In this document: piece by piece, positions 21,890 to 33,849 of the stretch
Position numbering within the stretch: the first letter of the stretch is position 1
Layout: every line of letters starts with the position of its first letter
Assembly: GCF_904849725.1 (NCBI RefSeq)
Contig: NC_058519.1
Location: forward strand, 577,385,169-577,449,168
DNA length: 64,000 bases
Source of the DNA: Hordeum vulgare subsp. vulgare
Taxonomy: Eukaryota > Streptophyta > Magnoliopsida > Poales > Poaceae
Direction: 5' to 3'
Position numbers and translations under genes: made by a program
Notes under the pieces: model-generated
The model's database searches: none
The model's input: only the letters and a program-made list of their open reading frames with translations
What the model was told of the DNA's origin: nothing

Positions 21890-22085
21890 CTTTTTCAATA
21901 TATTTTCGCGCCACGTGACAAGGATGACGCGGGACCGTGATCTATATGACTTCATTTTCTTATTTTTGACGATTACTGTGTGACTTTTCCCACCGCGCTT
22001 GACACCCAACGACTAGTAGTAGTATTAGTAGTAGTAGTAGTAGTAGTAGGGGCAAGCATAAGGAACAAATAGATAGTTGCATGTC

Positions 22086-22205
22086 GGATGCGATCATACC
22101 AGCACTAAAGCACCGGATCCCATCAGAACTCCGAAGTTAAGCGTGCTTGGGCGAGAGTAGTACTAGGATGGGTGACCTCCTGGGAAGTCCTCGTGTTGCA
22201 TTCCC
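22086..22205 (+). rRNA. 5S rRNA gene, copy 73
   Basis: Consensus. Unit 319 bp. Confidence 0.98.
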
Positions 22206-22329
22206 CTTTTTAAATATATTTTTGCGCCACGTGACAAGGATGACGCGGGAGCGTGATCTATATGACCTCATTTTCTTATTTTTGAAGATTACTGTGTGAC
22301 TTTTCCCACCGCGCTTGACACCCAACGAC

Positions 22330-22368
<39 letters not shown>

Positions 22369-22404
22369 GGGCAAGCATAAGGAACAAATAGATAGTTGCA
22401 TGTC

Positions 22405-22524
22405 GGATGCGATCATACTAGCACTAAAGCACCAGATCCCATTAGAACTCCGAAGTTAAGCGTGCTTGGGCGAGAGTAGTACTAGGATGGGTGACCTCCT
22501 GGGAAGTCCTCATGTTGCATTCCC
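22405..22524 (+). rRNA. 5S rRNA gene, copy 74
   Basis: C15T, G30A, C39T, G108A; relative of copies 19 and 21 without G64C. Unit 279 bp to the next fragment. Confidence 0.95.
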
Positions 22525-22648
22525 CTTTTTAAATATATTTTTACGCCACGTGACAAGGATGACGCGGGACCGTGATCTATATGACCTCATTTTCTTATTT
22601 TTGACGATTACTATGTGACTTTTCCCACCGCGCTTGACACCCAACGAC

Positions 22649-22683
<35 letters not shown>

Positions 22684-22684
<1 letters not shown>

Positions 22685-22740
22685 GGCGAGAGTAGTACTA
22701 GGATGGGTGACCTCCTCGGAAGTCCTCGTGTTGCATTCCC
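22684..22740 (+). pseudogene. 5S fragment, 5' part deleted (copy 75)
   Basis: Positions 64-120 with G97C, joined to a TAG tract; counterpart of copy 22. Confidence 0.95.
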
Positions 22741-22883
22741 CTTTTTAAATATATTTTTGCGCCACGTGACAAGGATGACGCGGGAGCGTGATCTATATGA
22801 CCTCATTTTCTTATTTTTGACGATTACTGTGTGACTTTCCCACCGCGCTTGACACCCAACAACTAGTAGTAGTAGTAGTAGTG

Positions 22884-22914
<31 letters not shown>

Positions 22915-22950
22915 GGGCAAGCATAAGGAACAAATAGATAGTTGCATGTC

Positions 22951-23070
22951 GGATGCGATCATACCAGCACTAAAGCACCGGATCCCATCAGAACTCCGAA
23001 GTTAAGCGTGCTTGGGCGAGAGTAGTACTAGGATGGGTGACCTCCTGGGAAGTCCTCGTGTTGCATTCCC
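22951..23070 (+). rRNA. 5S rRNA gene, copy 76
   Basis: Consensus. Unit 294 bp to the next fragment. Confidence 0.98.
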
Positions 23071-23194
23071 CTTTTTAAATATATTTTTGCGCCACGTGAC
23101 AAGGATGACGCGGGACCGTGATCTATATGACCTCATTTTCTTATTTTTGACGATTACTGTGTGACTTTTCCCACCGCGCTTGACACCCAACGAC

Positions 23195-23244
<50 letters not shown>

Positions 23245-23245
<1 letters not shown>

Positions 23246-23338
23246 GGCGAGAGTAGTACTAGGATGGGTGACCTCCTGGGAAGTCCTCGTGTTGCATTCC
23301 CTGGGTGACCTCCTGGGAAGTCCTCGTGTTGCATTCCC
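23245..23338 (+). pseudogene. 5S fragment with duplicated 3' end (copy 77)
   Basis: Positions 64-120 (23245-23301) then a repeated 84-120 (23302-23338); counterpart of copy 24. Confidence 0.95.
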
Positions 23339-23516
23339 CTTTTTAAATATATTTTTGCGCCACGTGACAAGGATGACGCGGGACCGTGATCTATATAACC
23401 TCATTTTCTTATTTTTGACGATTACTGTGTGACTTTTCCCACCGCGCTTGACACCCAACGACTAGTAGTAGTAGTAGTAGGGGCAAGCATAAGGAACAAA
23501 TAGATAGTTGCATGTC

Positions 23517-23636
23517 GGATGCGATCATACCAGCACTAAAGCACCGGATCCCATCAGAACTCCGAAGTTAAGCGTGCTTGGGCGAGAGTAGTACTAGGAT
23601 GGGTGACCTCCTCGGAAGTCCTCGTGTTGCATTCCC
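23517..23636 (+). rRNA. 5S rRNA gene, copy 78
   Basis: G97C. Unit 325 bp. Confidence 0.97.
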
Positions 23637-23760
23637 CTTTTTAAATATATTTTTGCGCCACGTGACAAGGATGACGCGGGAACGTGATCTATATGACCTC
23701 ATTTTCTTATTTTTGACGATTACTGTGTGACTTTTCCCACCGCGCTTGACACCCAACGAC

Positions 23761-23805
<45 letters not shown>

Positions 23806-23841
23806 GGGCAAGCATAAGGAACAAATAGATAGTTGCATGTC

Positions 23842-23900
23842 GGATGCGATCATACCAGCACTAAAGCACCGGATCCCATCAGAACTCATGTTGCATTCCC
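23842..23900 (+). pseudogene. 5S gene with 61-nt internal deletion (copy 79)
   Basis: Positions 1-45 joined to 107-120; identical in structure to copy 26 and clearly its duplicate. Confidence 0.95.
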
Positions 23901-24024
23901 CTTTTTAAATATATTTTTACGCCACGTGACAAGGATGACGCGGGACCGTGATCTATATGACCTCATTTTCTTATTTTTGACGATTACTGTGTGACTTTTC
24001 CCACCGCGCTTGACACCCAACGAC

Positions 24025-24068
<44 letters not shown>

Positions 24069-24069
<1 letters not shown>

Positions 24070-24125
24070 GGCGAGAGTAGTACTAGGATGGGTGACCTCC
24101 TGGGAAGTCCTCGTGTTGCATTCCC
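24069..24125 (+). pseudogene. 5S fragment, 5' part deleted (copy 80)
   Basis: Positions 64-120 joined to a TAG tract; counterpart of copy 27. Confidence 0.95.
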
Positions 24126-24249
24126 CTTTTTAAATATATTTTTGCGCCACGTGACAAGGATGACGCGGGAGCGTGATCTATATGACCTCATTTTCTTATT
24201 TTTGACGATTACTCTGTGACTTTTCCCACCGCGCTTGACACCCAACGAC

Positions 24250-24292
<43 letters not shown>

Positions 24293-24330
24293 TGGGGCAA
24301 GCATAAGGAACAAATAGATAGTTGCATGTC

Positions 24331-24450
24331 GGATGCGATCATAACAGCACTAAAGCACCGGATCCCATCAGAACTCCGAAGTTAAGCGTGCTTGGGCGAG
24401 AGTAGTACTAGGTTGGGTGACCTCCTGGGAAGTCCTCGTGTTGCATTCCC
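24331..24450 (+). rRNA. 5S rRNA gene, copy 81
   Basis: C14A and A83T (C box), preceded by a TAG tract ending TAGTTGGGG. This is the first member of the variant class common at 27-38 kb. Unit 264 bp to the next fragment. Confidence 0.96.
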
Positions 24451-24594
24451 CTTTTTAAATATATTTTTGCGCCACGTGACAAGGATGACGCGGGACCGTG
24501 ATCTATATGACCTCATTTTCTTATTTTTGACGATTACTGTGTGACTTTTCCCACCGCGCTTGACACCCAACGACTAGTAGTAGTAGTAGTAGTA

Positions 24595-24688
24595 GGGCGA
24601 GAGTAGTACTAGGATGGGTGACCTCCTGGGAAGTCCTCGTGTTGCATTCCCTGGGTGACCTCCTGGGAAGTCCTCGTGTTGCATTCCC
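24595..24688 (+). pseudogene. 5S fragment with duplicated 3' end (copy 82)
   Basis: Positions 64-120 (24595-24651) then a repeated 84-120 (24652-24688); counterpart of copy 29, after a shorter TAG tract. Confidence 0.95.
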
Positions 24689-24869
24689 CTTTTTAAATAT
24701 ATTTTTGCGCCACGTGACAAGGATGACGCGGGACCGTGATCTATATAACCTCATTTTCTTATTTTTGACGATTACTGTGTGACTTTTCCCACCGCGCTTG
24801 ACACCCAACGACTAGTAGTAGTAGTAGTAGTAGGGGCAAGCATAAGGAACAAATAGATAGTTGCATGTC

Positions 24870-24989
24870 GGATGCGATCATACCAGCACTAAAGCACCGG
24901 ATCCCATCAGAACTCCGAAGTTAAGCGTGCTTGGGCGAGAGTAGTACTAGGATGGGTGACCTCCTGGGAAGTCCTCGTGTTGCATTCCC
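24870..24989 (+). rRNA. 5S rRNA gene, copy 83
   Basis: Consensus; the backup T-run is altered to ATTTTCG. Unit 331 bp. Confidence 0.98.
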
Positions 24990-25113
24990 CTTTTTAAATA
25001 TATTTTCGCGCCACGTGACAAGGATGACGCGGGACCGTGATCTATATGACCTCATTTTCTTATTTTTGACGATTACTGTGTGACTTTTCCCACCGCGCTT
25101 GACACCCAACGAC

Positions 25114-25145
<32 letters not shown>

Positions 25146-25200
25146 CTAGTACTAGTAGTAGTAGGGGCAAGCATAAGGAACAAATAGATAGTTGCATGTC

Positions 25201-25320
25201 GGATGCGATCATACCAGCACTAAAGCACCGGATCCCATTAGAACTCCGAAGTTAAGCGTGCTTGGGCGAGAGTAGTACTAGGATGGGTGACCTCCTGGGA
25301 AGTCCTCGTGTTGCATTCCC
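25201..25320 (+). rRNA. 5S rRNA gene, copy 84
   Basis: C39T. Unit 310 bp. Confidence 0.97.
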
Positions 25321-25510
25321 CTTTTTAAATATATTTTTGCGCCACGTGACAAGGATGACGCGGGAGCGTGATCTATATGACCTCATTTTCTTATTTTTGA
25401 CGATTACTGTGTGACTTTTCCCACCCCGCTTGACACCCAACGACTAGTAGTAGTAGTAGTAGTAGTAGTAGTAGGGGCAAGCATAAGGAACAAATAGATA
25501 GTTGCATGTC

Positions 25511-25630
25511 GGATGCGATCATACCAGCACTAAAGCACCGGATCCCATCAGAACTCTGAAGTTAAGCGTGCTTGGGCAAGAGTAGTACTAGGATGGGTGA
25601 CCTCCTGGGAAGTCCTCGTGTTGCATTCCC
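25511..25630 (+). rRNA. 5S rRNA gene, copy 85
   Basis: C47T and G68A (IE). Unit 301 bp. Confidence 0.96.
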
Positions 25631-25811
25631 CTTTTTAAATATATTTTTGCGCCACGTGACAAGGATGACGCGGGACCGTGATCTATATGACCTCATTTTC
25701 TTATTTTTGACGATTACTGTGTGACTTTTCCCACCGCGCTTGACACCCAACGACTAGTAGTAGTAGTAGTAGTAGGGGCAAGCATAAGGAACAAATAGAT
25801 AGTTGCATGTC

Positions 25812-25931
25812 GGATGCGATCATACCAGCACTAAAGCACCGGATCCCATCAGAACTCCGAAGTTAAGCGTGCTTGGGCGAGAGTAGTACTAGGATGGGTG
25901 ACCTCCTCGGAAGTCCTCGTGGTGCATTCCC
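25812..25931 (+). rRNA. 5S rRNA gene, copy 86
   Basis: G97C and T111G; this pair marks a recurring unit type (32180, 35973, 38206, 46119). Unit 343 bp. Confidence 0.96.
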
Positions 25932-26055
25932 CTTTTTAAATATATTTTTGCGCCACGTGACAAGGATGACGCGGGACCGTGATCTATATGACCTCATTTT
26001 CTTATTTTTGACGATTACTGTGTGACTTTTCCCACCGCGCTTGACACCCAACGAC

Positions 26056-26118
<63 letters not shown>

Positions 26119-26154
26119 GGGCAAGCATAAGGAACAAATAGATAGTTGCATGTC

Positions 26155-26274
26155 GGATGCTAACATACCAGCACTAAAGCACCGGATCCCATCAGAACTC
26201 TGAAGTTAAGCGTGCTTGGGCGAGAGTAGTACTAGGATGGGTGACCTCCTGGGAAGTCCTCGTGTTGCATTCCC
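26155..26274 (+). rRNA. 5S rRNA gene, copy 87
   Basis: G7T, T9A, C47T; recurs at 32508 and 36298, each time right after the G97C/T111G unit. Unit 322 bp. Confidence 0.96.
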
Positions 26275-26401
26275 CTTTTTAAATATATTTTTGCGCCACG
26301 TGACAAGGATGACGCGGGAGCGTGATCTATATGACCTCATTTTCTTATTTTTGACGATTACTGTGTGACTTTTCCCACCGCGCTTGACACCCAACGACTA
26401 C

Positions 26402-26440
<39 letters not shown>

Positions 26441-26476
26441 GGGCAAGCATAAGGAACAAATAGATAGTTGCATGTC

Positions 26477-26596
26477 GGATGCGATCATACCAGCACTAAA
26501 GCACCGGATCCCATCAGAACTCCGAAGTTAAGCGTGCTTGGGCGAGAGTAGTACTAGGATGGGTGACCTCCTCAGAAGTCCTCGTGTTGCATTCCC
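26477..26596 (+). rRNA. 5S rRNA gene, copy 88
   Basis: G97C and G98A. Unit 292 bp. Confidence 0.96.
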
Positions 26597-26768
26597 CTTT
26601 TTAAATATATTTTTGCGCCACGTGACAAGGATGACGCGGGAGCGTGATCTATATGACCTCATTTTCTTATTTTTGACGATTACTGTGTGACTTTTCCCAC
26701 CGCGCTTGACACCCAACGACTAGTAGTAGTAGGGGCAAGCATAAGGAACAAATAGATAGTTGCATGTC

Positions 26769-26888
26769 GGATGCGATCATACCAGCACTAAAGCACCGGA
26801 TCCCATCAGAACTCCGAAGTTAAGCGTGCTTGGGCGAGAGTAGTACTAGGATGGATGACCTCCTGGGAAGTCCTCGTGTTGCATTCCC
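26769..26888 (+). rRNA. 5S rRNA gene, copy 89
   Basis: G87A (C box). Unit 349 bp. Confidence 0.97.
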
Positions 26889-27012
26889 CTTTTTAAATAT
26901 ATTTTTGCGCCACGTGACAAGGATGACGCGGGAGCGTGATCTATATGACCTCATTTTCTTATTTTTGACGATTACTGTGTGACTTTTCCCACCGCGCTTG
27001 ACACCCAACGAC

Positions 27013-27079
<67 letters not shown>

Positions 27080-27117
27080 TGGGGCAAGCATAAGGAACAA
27101 ATAGATAGTTGCATGTC

Positions 27118-27237
27118 GGATGCGATCATAACAGCACTAAAGCACCGGATCCCATCAGAACTCCGAAGTTAAGCGTGCTTGGGCGAGAGTAGTACTAGGT
27201 TGGGTGACCTCCTGGGAAGTCCTCGTGTTGCATTCCC
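27118..27237 (+). rRNA. 5S rRNA gene, copy 90
   Basis: C14A and A83T; long member of a long/short dimer. Unit 292 bp. Confidence 0.96.
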
Positions 27238-27409
27238 CTTTTTAAATATATTTTTGCGCCACGTGACAAGGATGACGCGGGAGCGTGATCTATATGACCT
27301 CATTTTCTTATTTTTGACGATTACTGTGTGACTTTTCCCACCGCGCTTGACACCCAACGACTAGTAGTAGTAGGGGCAAGCATAAGGAACAAATAGATAG
27401 TTGCATGTC

Positions 27410-27529
27410 GGGTGCGATCATACCAGCACTAAACCACCGGATCCCATCAGAACTCCGAAGTTAAGCGTGCTTGGGCGAGAGTAGTACTAGGATGGGTGAC
27501 CTCCTGGGAAGTCCTCGTGTTGCATTCCC
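27410..27529 (+). rRNA. 5S rRNA gene, copy 91
   Basis: A3G and G25C. Unit 382 bp because of a 33-repeat TAG tract. Confidence 0.96.
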
Positions 27530-27653
27530 CTTTTTAAATATATTTTTGCGCCACGTGACAAGGATGACGCGGGAGCGTGATCTATATGACCTCATTTTCT
27601 TATTTTTGACGATTACTGTGTGACTTTTTCCACCGCGCTTGACACCCAACGAC

Positions 27654-27753
<100 letters not shown>

Positions 27754-27791
27754 TGGGGCAAGCATAAGGAACAAATAGATAGTTGCATGTC

Positions 27792-27911
27792 GGATGCGAT
27801 CATAACAGCACTAAAGCACCGGATCCCATCAAAACTCCGAAGTTAAGCGTGCTTGGGCGAGAGTAGTACTAGGTTGGGTGACCTCCTGGGAAGTCCTCGT
27901 GTTGCATTCCC
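27792..27911 (+). rRNA. 5S rRNA gene, copy 92
   Basis: C14A, G41A, A83T. Unit 292 bp. Confidence 0.96.
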
Positions 27912-28083
27912 CTTTTTAAATATATTTTTGCGCCACGTGACAAGGATGACGCGGGAGCGTGATCTATATGACCTCATTTTCTTATTTTTGACGATTACTG
28001 TGTGACTTTTCCCACCGCGCTTGACACCCAACGACTAGTAGTAGTAGGGGCAAGCATAAGGAACAAATAGATAGTTGCATGTT

Positions 28084-28203
28084 GGATGCGATCATACCAG
28101 CACTAAAGCACCGGATCCCATCAGAACTCCGAAGTTAAGCGTGCTTGGGCGAGAGTAGTACTAGGATGGGTGACCTCCTGGGAAGTCCTCGTGTTGCATT
28201 CCC
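28084..28203 (+). rRNA. 5S rRNA gene, copy 93
   Basis: Consensus gene with T at -1. Unit 346 bp. Confidence 0.97.
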
Positions 28204-28327
28204 CTTTTTAAATATATTTTTGCGCCACGTGACAAGGATGACGCGGGAGCGTGATCTATATGACCTCATTTTCTTATTTTTGACGATTACTGTGTGACTT
28301 TTCCCACCGCGCTTGACACCCAACGAC

Positions 28328-28391
<64 letters not shown>

Positions 28392-28429
28392 TGGGGCAAG
28401 CATAAGGAACAAATAGATAGTTGCATGTC

Positions 28430-28549
28430 GGATGCGATCATAACAGCACTAAAGCACCGGATCCCATCAGAACTCCGAAGTTAAGCGTGCTTGGGCGAGA
28501 GTAGTACTAGGTTGGGTGACCTCCTGGGAAGTCCTCGTGTTGCATTCCC
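28430..28549 (+). rRNA. 5S rRNA gene, copy 94
   Basis: C14A and A83T. Unit 292 bp. Confidence 0.96.
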
Positions 28550-28721
28550 CTTTTTAAATATATTTTTGCGCCACGTGACAAGGATGACGCGGGAGCGTGA
28601 TCTATATGACCTCATTTTCTTATTTTTGACGATTACTGTGTGACTTTTCCCACCGCGCTTGACACCCAACGACTAGTAGTAGTAGGGGCAAGCATAAGGA
28701 ACAAATAGATAGTTGCATGTC

Positions 28722-28841
28722 GGATGCGATCATACCAGCACTAAAGCACCGGATCCCATCAGAACTTCGAAGTTAAGCGTGCTTGGGCGAGAGTAGTACT
28801 AGGATGGGTGACCTCCTGGGAAGTCCTCGTGTTGCATTCCC
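28722..28841 (+). rRNA. 5S rRNA gene, copy 95
   Basis: C46T. Unit 328 bp. Confidence 0.97.
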
Positions 28842-28965
28842 CTTTTTAAATATATTTTTGCGCCACGTGACAAGGATGACGCGGGAGCGTGATCTATATG
28901 ACCTCATTTTCTTATTTTTGACGATTACTGTGTGACTTTTTCCACCGCGCTTGACACCCAACGAC

Positions 28966-29011
<46 letters not shown>

Positions 29012-29049
29012 TGGGGCAAGCATAAGGAACAAATAGATAGTTGCATGTC

Positions 29050-29169
29050 GGATGCGATCATACCAGCACTAAAGCACCGGATCCCATCAGAACTCCGAAG
29101 TTAAGCGTGCTTGGGCGAGAGTAGTACTAGGTTGGGTGACCTCCTGGGAAGTCCTCGTGTTGCATTCCC
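29050..29169 (+). rRNA. 5S rRNA gene, copy 96
   Basis: A83T without C14A. Unit 292 bp. Confidence 0.97.
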
Positions 29170-29341
29170 CTTTTTAAATATATTTTTGCGCCACGTGACA
29201 AGGATGACGCGGGAGCGTGATCTATATGACCTCATTTTCTTATTTTTGACGATTACTGTGTGACTTTTCCCACCGCGCTTGACACCCAACGACTAGTAGT
29301 AGTAGGGGCAAGCATAAGGAACAAATAGATAGTTGCATGTC

Positions 29342-29461
29342 GGATGCGATCATACCAGCACTAAAGCACCGGATCCCATCAGAACTTCGAAGTTAAGCGT
29401 GCTTGGGCGAGAGTAGTACTAGGATGGGTGACCTCCTAGGAAGTCCTCGTGTTGCATTCCC
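29342..29461 (+). rRNA. 5S rRNA gene, copy 97
   Basis: C46T and G97A. Unit 331 bp; the TAG tract ends GGGGTAGGGGC. Confidence 0.96.
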
Positions 29462-29672
29462 CTTTTTAAATATATTTTTGCGCCACGTGACAAGGATGAC
29501 GCGGGAGCGTGATCTATATGACCTCATTTTCTTATTTTTGACGATTACTGTGTGACTTTTCCCACCGCGCTTGACACCCAACGACTAGTAGTATTAGTAG
29601 TAGTAGTAGTAGTGGTAGTAGTAGTAGTAGGGGTAGGGGCAAGCATAAGGAACAAATAGATAGTTGCATGTC

Positions 29673-29792
29673 GGATGCGATCATACCAGCACTAAAGCAC
29701 CGGATCCCATCAAAACTCCGAAGTTAAGCGTGCTTGGGCGAGAGTAGTACTAGGTTGGGTGACCTCCTGGGAAGTCCTCGTGTTGCATTCCC
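29673..29792 (+). rRNA. 5S rRNA gene, copy 98
   Basis: G41A and A83T. Unit 292 bp. Confidence 0.96.
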
Positions 29793-29964
29793 CTTTTTAA
29801 ATATATTTTTGCGCCACGTGACAAGGATGACGCGGGAGCGTGATCTATATGACCTCATTTTCTTATTTTTGACGATTACTGTGTGACTTTTCCCACCGCG
29901 CTTGACACCCAACGACTAGTAGTAGTAGGGGCAAGCATAAGGAACAAATAGATAGTTGCATGTC

Positions 29965-30084
29965 GGATGCGATCATACCAGCACTAAAGCACCGGATCCC
30001 ATCAGAACTTCAAAGTTAAGCGTGCTTGGGCGAGAGTAGTACTAGGATGGGTGACCTCCTGGGAAGTCCTCGTGTTGCATTCCC
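29965..30084 (+). rRNA. 5S rRNA gene, copy 99
   Basis: C46T and G48A. Unit 292 bp. Confidence 0.96.
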
Positions 30085-30256
30085 CTTTTTAAATATATTT
30101 TTGCGCCACGTGACAAGGATGACGCGGGAGCGTGATCTATATGACCTCATTTTCTTATTTTTGACGATTACTGTGTGACTTTTCCCACCGCGCTTGACAC
30201 CCAACGACTAGTAGTAGTAGGGGCAAGCATAAGGAACAAATAGATAGTTGCATGTT

Positions 30257-30376
30257 GGATGCGATCATACCAGCACTAAAGCACCGGATCCCATCAGAAC
30301 TCCGAAGTTAAGCGTGCTTGGGCGAGAGTAGTACTAGGATGGGTGACCTCCTGGGAAGTCCTCGTGTTGCATTCCC
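30257..30376 (+). rRNA. 5S rRNA gene, copy 100
   Basis: Consensus gene with T at -1. Unit 337 bp. Confidence 0.97.
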
Positions 30377-30500
30377 CTTTTTAAATATATTTTTGCGCCA
30401 CGTGACAAGGATGACGCGGGAGCGTGATCTATATGACCTCATTTTCTTATTTTTGACGATTACTGTGTGACTTTTCCCACCGCGCTTGACACCCATCGAC

Positions 30501-30555
<55 letters not shown>

Positions 30556-30593
30556 TGGGGCAAGCATAAGGAACAAATAGATAGTTGCATGTC

Positions 30594-30713
30594 GGATGCG
30601 ATCATAACAGCACTAAAGCACCGGATCCCATCAGAACTCCGAAGTTAAGCGTGCTTGGGCGAGAGTAGTACTAGGTTGGGTGACCTCCTGGGAAGTCCTC
30701 GTGTTGCATTCCC
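30594..30713 (+). rRNA. 5S rRNA gene, copy 101
   Basis: C14A and A83T. Unit 292 bp. Confidence 0.96.
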
Positions 30714-30885
30714 CTTTTTAAATATATTTTTGCGCCACGTGACAAGGATGACGCGGGAGCGTGATCTATATGACCTCATTTTCTTATTTTTGACGATTAC
30801 TGTGTGACTTTTCCCACCGCGCTTGACACCCAACGACTAGTAGTAGTAGGGGCAAGCATAAGGAACAAATAGATAGTTGCATGTC

Positions 30886-31005
30886 GGATGCGATCATACC
30901 AGCACTAAAGCACCGGATCCCATCAGAACTTCGAAGTTAAGCGTGCTTGGGCGAGAGTAGTACTAGGATGGGTGACCTCCTGGGAAGTCCTCGTGTTGCA
31001 TTCCC
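30886..31005 (+). rRNA. 5S rRNA gene, copy 102
   Basis: C46T. Unit 340 bp. Confidence 0.97.
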
Positions 31006-31129
31006 CTTTTTAAATATATTTTTGCGCCACGTGACAAGGATGACGCGGGAGCGTGATCTATATGACCTCATTTTCTTATTTTTGACGATTACTGTGTGAC
31101 TTTTTCCACCGCGCTTGACACCCAACGAC

Positions 31130-31161
<32 letters not shown>

Positions 31162-31225
31162 CTAGTAGTAGTAGTAGTAGTAGTAGTTGGGGCAAGCATA
31201 AGGAACAAATAGATAGTTGCATGTC

Positions 31226-31345
31226 GGATGCGATCATACCAGCACTAAAGCACCGGATCCCATCAGAACTCCGAAGTTAAGCGTGCTTGGGCGAGAGTAG
31301 TACTAGGTTGGGTGACCTCCTGGGAAGTCCTCGTGTTGCATTCCC
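31226..31345 (+). rRNA. 5S rRNA gene, copy 103
   Basis: A83T. Unit 292 bp. Confidence 0.97.
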
Positions 31346-31517
31346 CTTTTTAAATATATTTTTGCGCCACGTGACAAGGATGACGCGGGAGCGTGATCTA
31401 TATGACCTCATTTTCTTATTTTTGACGATTACTGTGTGACTTTTCCCACCGCGCTTGACACCCAACGACTAGTAGTAGTAGGGGCAAGCATAAGGAACAA
31501 ATAGATAGTTGCATGTC

Positions 31518-31637
31518 GGATGCGATCATACCAGCACTAAAGCACCGGATCCCATCAGAACTTCGAAGTTAAGCGTGCTTGGGCGAGAGTAGTACTAGGA
31601 TGGGTGACCTCCTAGGAAGTCCTCGTGTTGCATTCCC
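31518..31637 (+). rRNA. 5S rRNA gene, copy 104
   Basis: C46T and G97A, as copy 97; same odd TAG tract end (GGGGTAGGGGC). Unit 331 bp. Confidence 0.96.
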
Positions 31638-31848
31638 CTTTTTAAATATATTTTTGCGCCACGTGACAAGGATGACGCGGGAGCGTGATCTATATGACCT
31701 CATTTTCTTATTTTTGACGATTACTGTGTGACTTTTCCCACCGCGCTTGACACCCAACGACTAGTAGTATTAGTAGTAGTAGTAGTAGTGGTAGTAGTAG
31801 TAGTAGGGGTAGGGGCAAGCATAAGGAACAAATAGATAGTTGCATGTC

Positions 31849-31968
31849 GGATGCGATCATACCAGCACTAAAGCACCGGATCCCATCAGAACTCCGAAGT
31901 TAAGCGTGCTTGGGCGAGAGTAGTACTAGGATGGGTGACCTCCTGGGAAGTCCTCGTGTTGCATTCCC
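31849..31968 (+). rRNA. 5S rRNA gene, copy 105
   Basis: Consensus. Unit 331 bp. Confidence 0.98.
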
Positions 31969-32179
31969 CTTTTTAAATATATTTTTGCGCCACGTGACAA
32001 GGATGACGCGGGACCGTGATCTATATGACCTCATTTTCTTATTTTTGACGATTACTGTGTGACTTTTCCCACCGCGCTTGACACCCAACGACTAGTAGTA
32101 GTAGTTGTAGTAGTGGTAGTAGTAGTAGTAGTAGTAGTAGTAGGGGCAAGCATAAGGAACAAATAGATAGTTGCATGTC

Positions 32180-32299
32180 GGATGCGATCATACCAGCACT
32201 AAAGCACCGGATCCCATCAGAACTCCGAAGTTAAGCGTGCTTGGGCGAGAGTAGTACTAGGATGGGTGACCTCCTCGGAAGTCCTCGTGGTGCATTCCC
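32180..32299 (+). rRNA. 5S rRNA gene, copy 106
   Basis: G97C and T111G. Unit 328 bp. Confidence 0.96.
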
Positions 32300-32507
32300 C
32301 TTTTTAAATATATTTTTGCGCCACGTGACAAGGATGACGCGGGACCGTGATCTATATGACCTCATTTTCTTATTTTTGACGATTATTGTGTGACTTTTCC
32401 CACCGCGCTTGACACCCAACGACTAGTAGTAGTAGTAGTAGTAGTAGTACTAGTAGTAGTAGTAGTAGTAGGGGCAAGCATAAGAAACAAATAGATAGTT
32501 GCATGTC

Positions 32508-32627
32508 GGATGCTAACATACCAGCACTAAAGCACCGGATCCCATCAGAACTCTGAAGTTAAGCGTGCTTGGGCGAGAGTAGTACTAGGATGGGTGACCT
32601 CCTGGGAAGTCCTCGTGTTGCATTCCC
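32508..32627 (+). rRNA. 5S rRNA gene, copy 107
   Basis: G7T, T9A, C47T. Unit 307 bp. Confidence 0.96.
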
Positions 32628-32814
32628 CTTTTTAAATATATTTTTGCGCCACGTGACAAGGATGACGCGGGAGCGTGATCGATATGACCTCATTTTCTTA
32701 TTTTTGACGATTACTGTGTGACTTTTCCCACCGCGCTTGACACCCAACGACTACTACTAGTAGTAGTAGTAGTAGTAGGGGCAAGCATAAGGAACAAATA
32801 GATAGTTGCATGTC

Positions 32815-32934
32815 GGATGCGATCATACCAGCACTAAAGCACCGGATCCCATCAGAACTCCGAAGTTAAGCGTGCTTGGGCGAGAGTAGTACTAGGATGG
32901 GTGACCTCCTGGGAAGTCCTCGTGTTGCATTCCC
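32815..32934 (+). rRNA. 5S rRNA gene, copy 108
   Basis: Consensus. Unit 292 bp. Confidence 0.98.
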
Positions 32935-33106
32935 CTTTTTAAATATATTTTTGCGCCACGTGACAAGGATGACGCGGGAGCGTGATCTATATGACCTCAT
33001 TTTCTTATTTTTGACGATTACTGTGTGACTTTTCCCACCGCGCTTGACACCCAACGACTAGTAGTAGTAGGGGCAAGCATAAGGAACAAATAGATAGTTG
33101 CATGTC

Positions 33107-33226
33107 GGATGCGATCATACCAGCACTAAAGCACCGGATCCCATCAGAACTCCGAAGTTAAGCGTGCTTGGGCGAGAGTAGTACTAGGATGGGTGACCTC
33201 CTGGGAAGTCCTCGTGTTGCATTCCC
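33107..33226 (+). rRNA. 5S rRNA gene, copy 109
   Basis: Consensus. Unit 331 bp. Confidence 0.98.
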
Positions 33227-33353
33227 CTTTTTAAATATATTTTTGCGCCACGTGACAAGGATGACGCGGGAGCGTGATCTATATGACCTCATTTTCTTAT
33301 TTTTGACGATTACTGTGTGACTTTTCCCACCGCGCTTGACACCCAACGACTAC

Positions 33354-33399
<46 letters not shown>

Positions 33400-33437
33400 T
33401 GAGGCAAGCATAAGGAACAAATAGATAGTTGCATGTC

Positions 33438-33557
33438 GGATGCGATCATAACAGCACTAAAGCACCGGATCCCATCAGAACTCCGAAGTTAAGCGTGCTT
33501 GGGCGAGAGTAGTACTAGGTTGGGTGACCTCGTGGGAAGTCCTCGTGTTGCATTCCC
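33438..33557 (+). rRNA. 5S rRNA gene, copy 110
   Basis: C14A, A83T and C95G (two changes in the C box). Unit 292 bp. Confidence 0.96.
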
Positions 33558-33729
33558 CTTTTTAAATATATTTTTGCGCCACGTGACAAGGATGACGCGG
33601 GAGCGTGATCTATATGACCTCATTTTCTTATTTTTGACGATTACTGTGTGACTTTTCCCACCGCGCTTGACACCCAACGACTAGTAGTAGTAGGGGCAAG
33701 CATAAGGAACAAATAGATAGTTGCATGTC

Positions 33730-33849
33730 GGATGCGATCATACCAGCACTAAAGCACCGGATCCCATCAGAACTTCGAAGTTAAGCGTGCTTGGGCGAGA
33801 GTTGTACTAGGATGGGTGACCTCCTGGGAAGTCCTCGTGTTGCATTCCC
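33730..33849 (+). rRNA. 5S rRNA gene, copy 111
   Basis: C46T and A74T. Unit 292 bp. Confidence 0.96.

Larger units (their letters stand above)
17067..25120 (+). repeat. Higher-order repeat block, copy B
   Basis: Counterpart of 1-9000; see that entry for the shared order of marks. All truncated-gene types of copy A except the 3825 fragment are present. Confidence 0.85.
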
